From the NCBI GenBank assembly GCA_013287915.1, contig JABDCX010000002.1, forward strand, positions 37,187 to 101,186: 64,000 bases of DNA, written 5' to 3'. Every line of letters begins with the position of its first letter. Position 1 is the first letter of the stretch. Both the position numbers and the translations under genes were made by a program. A model generated the notes under the pieces. It worked only from the letters and a program-made list of their open reading frames with translations. It did no database searches and had not been told where the DNA came from. Shown in pieces: positions 61,675 to 64,000 of the stretch. The stretch comes from Chlamydiota bacterium. Its GTDB lineage: Bacteria; Chlamydiota; Chlamydiia; Chlamydiales; Parachlamydiaceae.

Positions 61675-62826
61675 TTATTGGAAGATGCCTTTGATCTTAT
61701 CCAGGAAGCCTTTTCTCTTGGGGAGATTAGCTGGTCCTTCAAGCGAGCCGAACTCTTTTAAAAGTTGTCGCTGCTTTTCTGAAAGGTTTGTGGGGGTCTC
61801 GACGAAAATTTTGACGAGGAGATCGCCTTTCCCGTGTCCATGCACATTTGGAAATCCTTCCCCTTTGACGCGGAAGATTTTCCCATTTTGTGTGCTCTCG
61901 GGAATCGTGAGGCGACATGTGTGATTGAAGAGAGAAGGGACTTCTTTTTTGCAGCCCAAGGCAGCTTCGCTAAAGCTAATGGGAAGATCCAAGGAGATAT
62001 CATCCCCTTCCCGTTCGAACAATTCGTGTGGCTCCACTTGGATAAAGACAATCAGGTCTCCAGCTGGCCCTCCGCCATGGCCTGCATCTCCGTGTCCACT
62101 CATTTTTAAGCGCATGCCGCTATCGACGCCAGCGGGAATATGGATTTTTACGTGTTGCTTTTCTTTGACGAGCCCTTCGCCTCGGCAATCTGTGCAAGGA
62201 TCTGTGATCGTTTGCCCTTCGCCGTGGCACTGAGGACAGGGCATCGACATGCTAAAAAAGCCGCGTTGCTCGAGAATTTGGCCAGCCCCTTTACAACGGC
62301 TGCACCGCTTAACTCCCTGTGGAGAGGTTGATCCGGTTCCTTTGCATTTGGCACAAGCGACATGATTAGTGATAGCAAGTTCTTTATCAATGCCGTGGGC
62401 AGCCTCTTCAAACTTGACCGTGATATTAACCCGCTTACTGGCTCCTTGGCGGTGGTGTGGACCTCCATGACCTCTGCCGCCGCCTCCGCCAAAGAAAGAT
62501 TCAAAGATATTATCGGAGCCAGCACCTCCAAACGCACTCATGAAAGTGTGAAGGGCTTCGTCCATCGAAGAGAAGCCGCCGGCATGACCCATTCCACTGC
62601 CGTCTAGGCCTGCTTTGCCGTGTCGGTCGTAGATCTGACGCTTCTTCTCGTCGCTTAACGCTTCATAGGCTTCGGAAATTTCTTTGAATTTTTTTTCAGC
62701 CTCCGGATCGCCAGGGTTCTTGTCAGGATGGAATTTGAGGGCATTTTGACGGTATGCCTTTTTGATCTCCTCAGGAGTTGCAGTACGTGTGAGTCCGAGT
62801 GTTTCGTAATAGTCCATAAGAGTCAT
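61675..62826 (-). CDS. dnaJ: Chaperone protein DnaJ
   Basis: J domain with [12 protein letters not shown], four CxxCxGxG-type motifs. Confidence 0.97.
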   Translation of the reverse strand: MTLMDYYETLGLTRTATPEEIKKAYRQNALKFHPDKNPGDPEAEKKFKEISEAYEALSDEKKRQIYDRHGKAGLDGSGMGHAGGFSSMDEALHTFMSAFGGAGSDNIFESFFGGGGGRGHGGPHHRQGASKRVNITVKFEEAAHGIDKELAITNHVACAKCKGTGSTSPQGVKRCSRCKGAGQILEQRGFFSMSMPCPQCHGEGQTITDPCTDCRGEGLVKEKQHVKIHIPAGVDSGMRLKMSGHGDAGHGGGPAGDLIVFIQVEPHELFEREGDDISLDLPISFSEAALGCKKEVPSLFNHTCRLTIPESTQNGKIFRVKGEGFPNVHGHGKGDLLVKIFVETPTNLSEKQRQLLKEFGSLEGPANLPKRKGFLDKIKGIFQ

Positions 62827-62866
62827 TTGATTCTGTATCTAAATAATGTTGAGAAAAAGGTCTGAA

Positions 62867-63121
62867 TTAACGCGTTTTTCTATACTTGACAGCAGCTTTT
62901 GATTTAGCTCTTTTGCTGACGGATGGCTTAGAATAGAAACGGTGCGCTTTCACTGTTTTCATGACCCCTTCTTTATCTAAGCGTTTTTTCAGTGTTCTTA
63001 GAGCCTTATCAATCGAGTCACCTGCACGTACTTTTACAATTGTCATCGCTATTTGATCCTGATCTTTTAGTGTTTTGATATTTGAGGCATTCCCCTCACT
63101 TCGGATGGATTGATCAAGCAC
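62867..63121 (-). CDS. rpsU: Ribosomal protein S21 (probably with a shorter true start)
   Basis: [55 protein letters not shown]. The start is probably at MTIVKVRAG. Confidence 0.92.
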   Translation of the reverse strand: MLDQSIRSEGNASNIKTLKDQDQIAMTIVKVRAGDSIDKALRTLKKRLDKEGVMKTVKAHRFYSKPSVSKRAKSKAAVKYRKTR

Positions 63122-63229
63122 CTAGCTTACATTCCGTTCCGAGTAGAGAATTATAGCTCGTTATGCGATTATCAATCAAGCGGAAAAAGACTTGACGCGA
63201 CTCGTAATTTCGCGCTAAGTAGGAGGATT

Positions 63230-64000
63230 ATGTCCAATAACTATCAATTGACGCGTTATCCTATCGGGTCTATTCGGGAGATCTGGTCGATTTCTTGGCC
63301 TTTAATGCTGAGCTTGATCTCCAATAGCATCATGCTATTCGTCGATCGTTTGGTGCTTTCGTGGCATTCCCCCGAGTCCTTGGCCGCTGGAGCCAATGCG
63401 AGCATGTCTTATTATCTCTTTCTCGTTATTCCTATGGCCGTGTGTGCCATTTCTGAGGTACTGGTCGGCCGCTTGCACGGCGAAGGGCGCTTTGGCGAAA
63501 TTGGCCGCCCGGTCTGGCAAACGGTGTGGTTTGCTCTTCTTTTAGCAGTGCCCATGTGGCCTCTTGCTTATTTTTGTTCCGACTACATTTTCTTTGGTTC
63601 AGCAGATGGGTATAAAGAAAAGGTTTATTTCCAGATTCTGATGGCTTTTGCCCCTCTCATGTGTGCGTCTGTGGCCTTCGGAGGATTCTTCATCGGGATC
63701 GGCAACGTAAAAGTCGTCACTCTCTGCACGTTGATCGCAAACGTTTTCAATGTCATCGGAGCTTATCTGTTCGTCTTTGGAGCGGGGTTTATCCAGCCCA
63801 TGGGGGTCGCTGGGGCTGGTTTAGCCACAGGCCTGGCTCAAACGATCCAAGTATTGCTTTTGATAGGGTGTTTTTTACAGCGTTCCTATCGACAGCAATA
63901 TGGGACGGGACGGTGCGTTTTTGATTTTGGGTACTTCAAAGAGGCGATTAGTATTGGAGCACCAGCGGGGACTGGACATGTCGTCGAAATCTTTGCCCAT
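63230..64000 (+). CDS. MATE-family efflux transporter (truncated by the window end)
   Basis: AGGAGG then ATGTCCAATAAC; MSNNYQLTRYPIGSIREIWSISWPLMLSLISNSIMLFVDRLVLSW...; open to the window edge. Confidence 0.87.
   Translation, partial: MSNNYQLTRYPIGSIREIWSISWPLMLSLISNSIMLFVDRLVLSWHSPESLAAGANASMSYYLFLVIPMAVCAISEVLVGRLHGEGRFGEIGRPVWQTVWFALLLAVPMWPLAYFCSDYIFFGSADGYKEKVYFQILMAFAPLMCASVAFGGFFIGIGNVKVVTLCTLIANVFNVIGAYLFVFGAGFIQPMGVAGAGLATGLAQTIQVLLLIGCFLQRSYRQQYGTGRCVFDFGYFKEAISIGAPAGTGHVVEIFAH

Overview
This is a chromosomal window from a member of the Chlamydiota. The 16S rRNA carries the pan-chlamydial string CGGCGTGGATGAGGCATGCAAG, and OmcB/OmcA-type cysteine-rich outer-membrane proteins and an Slc1-like type III secretion chaperone are present. 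I cannot name the species. Housekeeping content: an xseA-xseB-dxs-nadK overlapping operon next to tpiA-secG, def, a CPC-type P1B ATPase, tdh-kbl, a complete 16S-23S-5S rRNA operon, rnr, leuS, clpB, glgX, an MBL-fold hydrolase, dnaJ-rpsU and a truncated MATE transporter. Accessory content is the interesting part. (1) A tandem family of six membrane-anchored proteins (38988-50696) shares an N-terminal 'G-[TS]-F-x-[LF]-D-P-x-F-[RK]-[EK]-Q' module plus one TM segment, fused to at least two interchangeable C-terminal domains, some internally duplicated. This is my best candidate for an undescribed system. (2) A second paralogous family of three intact genes and two remnants (25085-29933) is associated with a ~120 bp repeat. 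(3) There are two nucleotidyltransferase-type toxin-antitoxin modules. A HEPN/MNT pair sits inside a ~200 bp duplication of the def/P-ATPase divergent promoter region. An AbiEi/AbiEii pair is preceded by two identical 17 bp palindromes. (4) The 23S rRNA gene contains two rod-like ~160 nt insertions resembling intervening sequences. (5) There is a MYND-like/MORN protein and an ankyrin-repeat protein. (6) Several nested palindromic intergenic elements recur. Two short genes missed by the ORF track (35 and 49 aa) are also supported. All homology calls come from reading motifs by eye; no searches were run.
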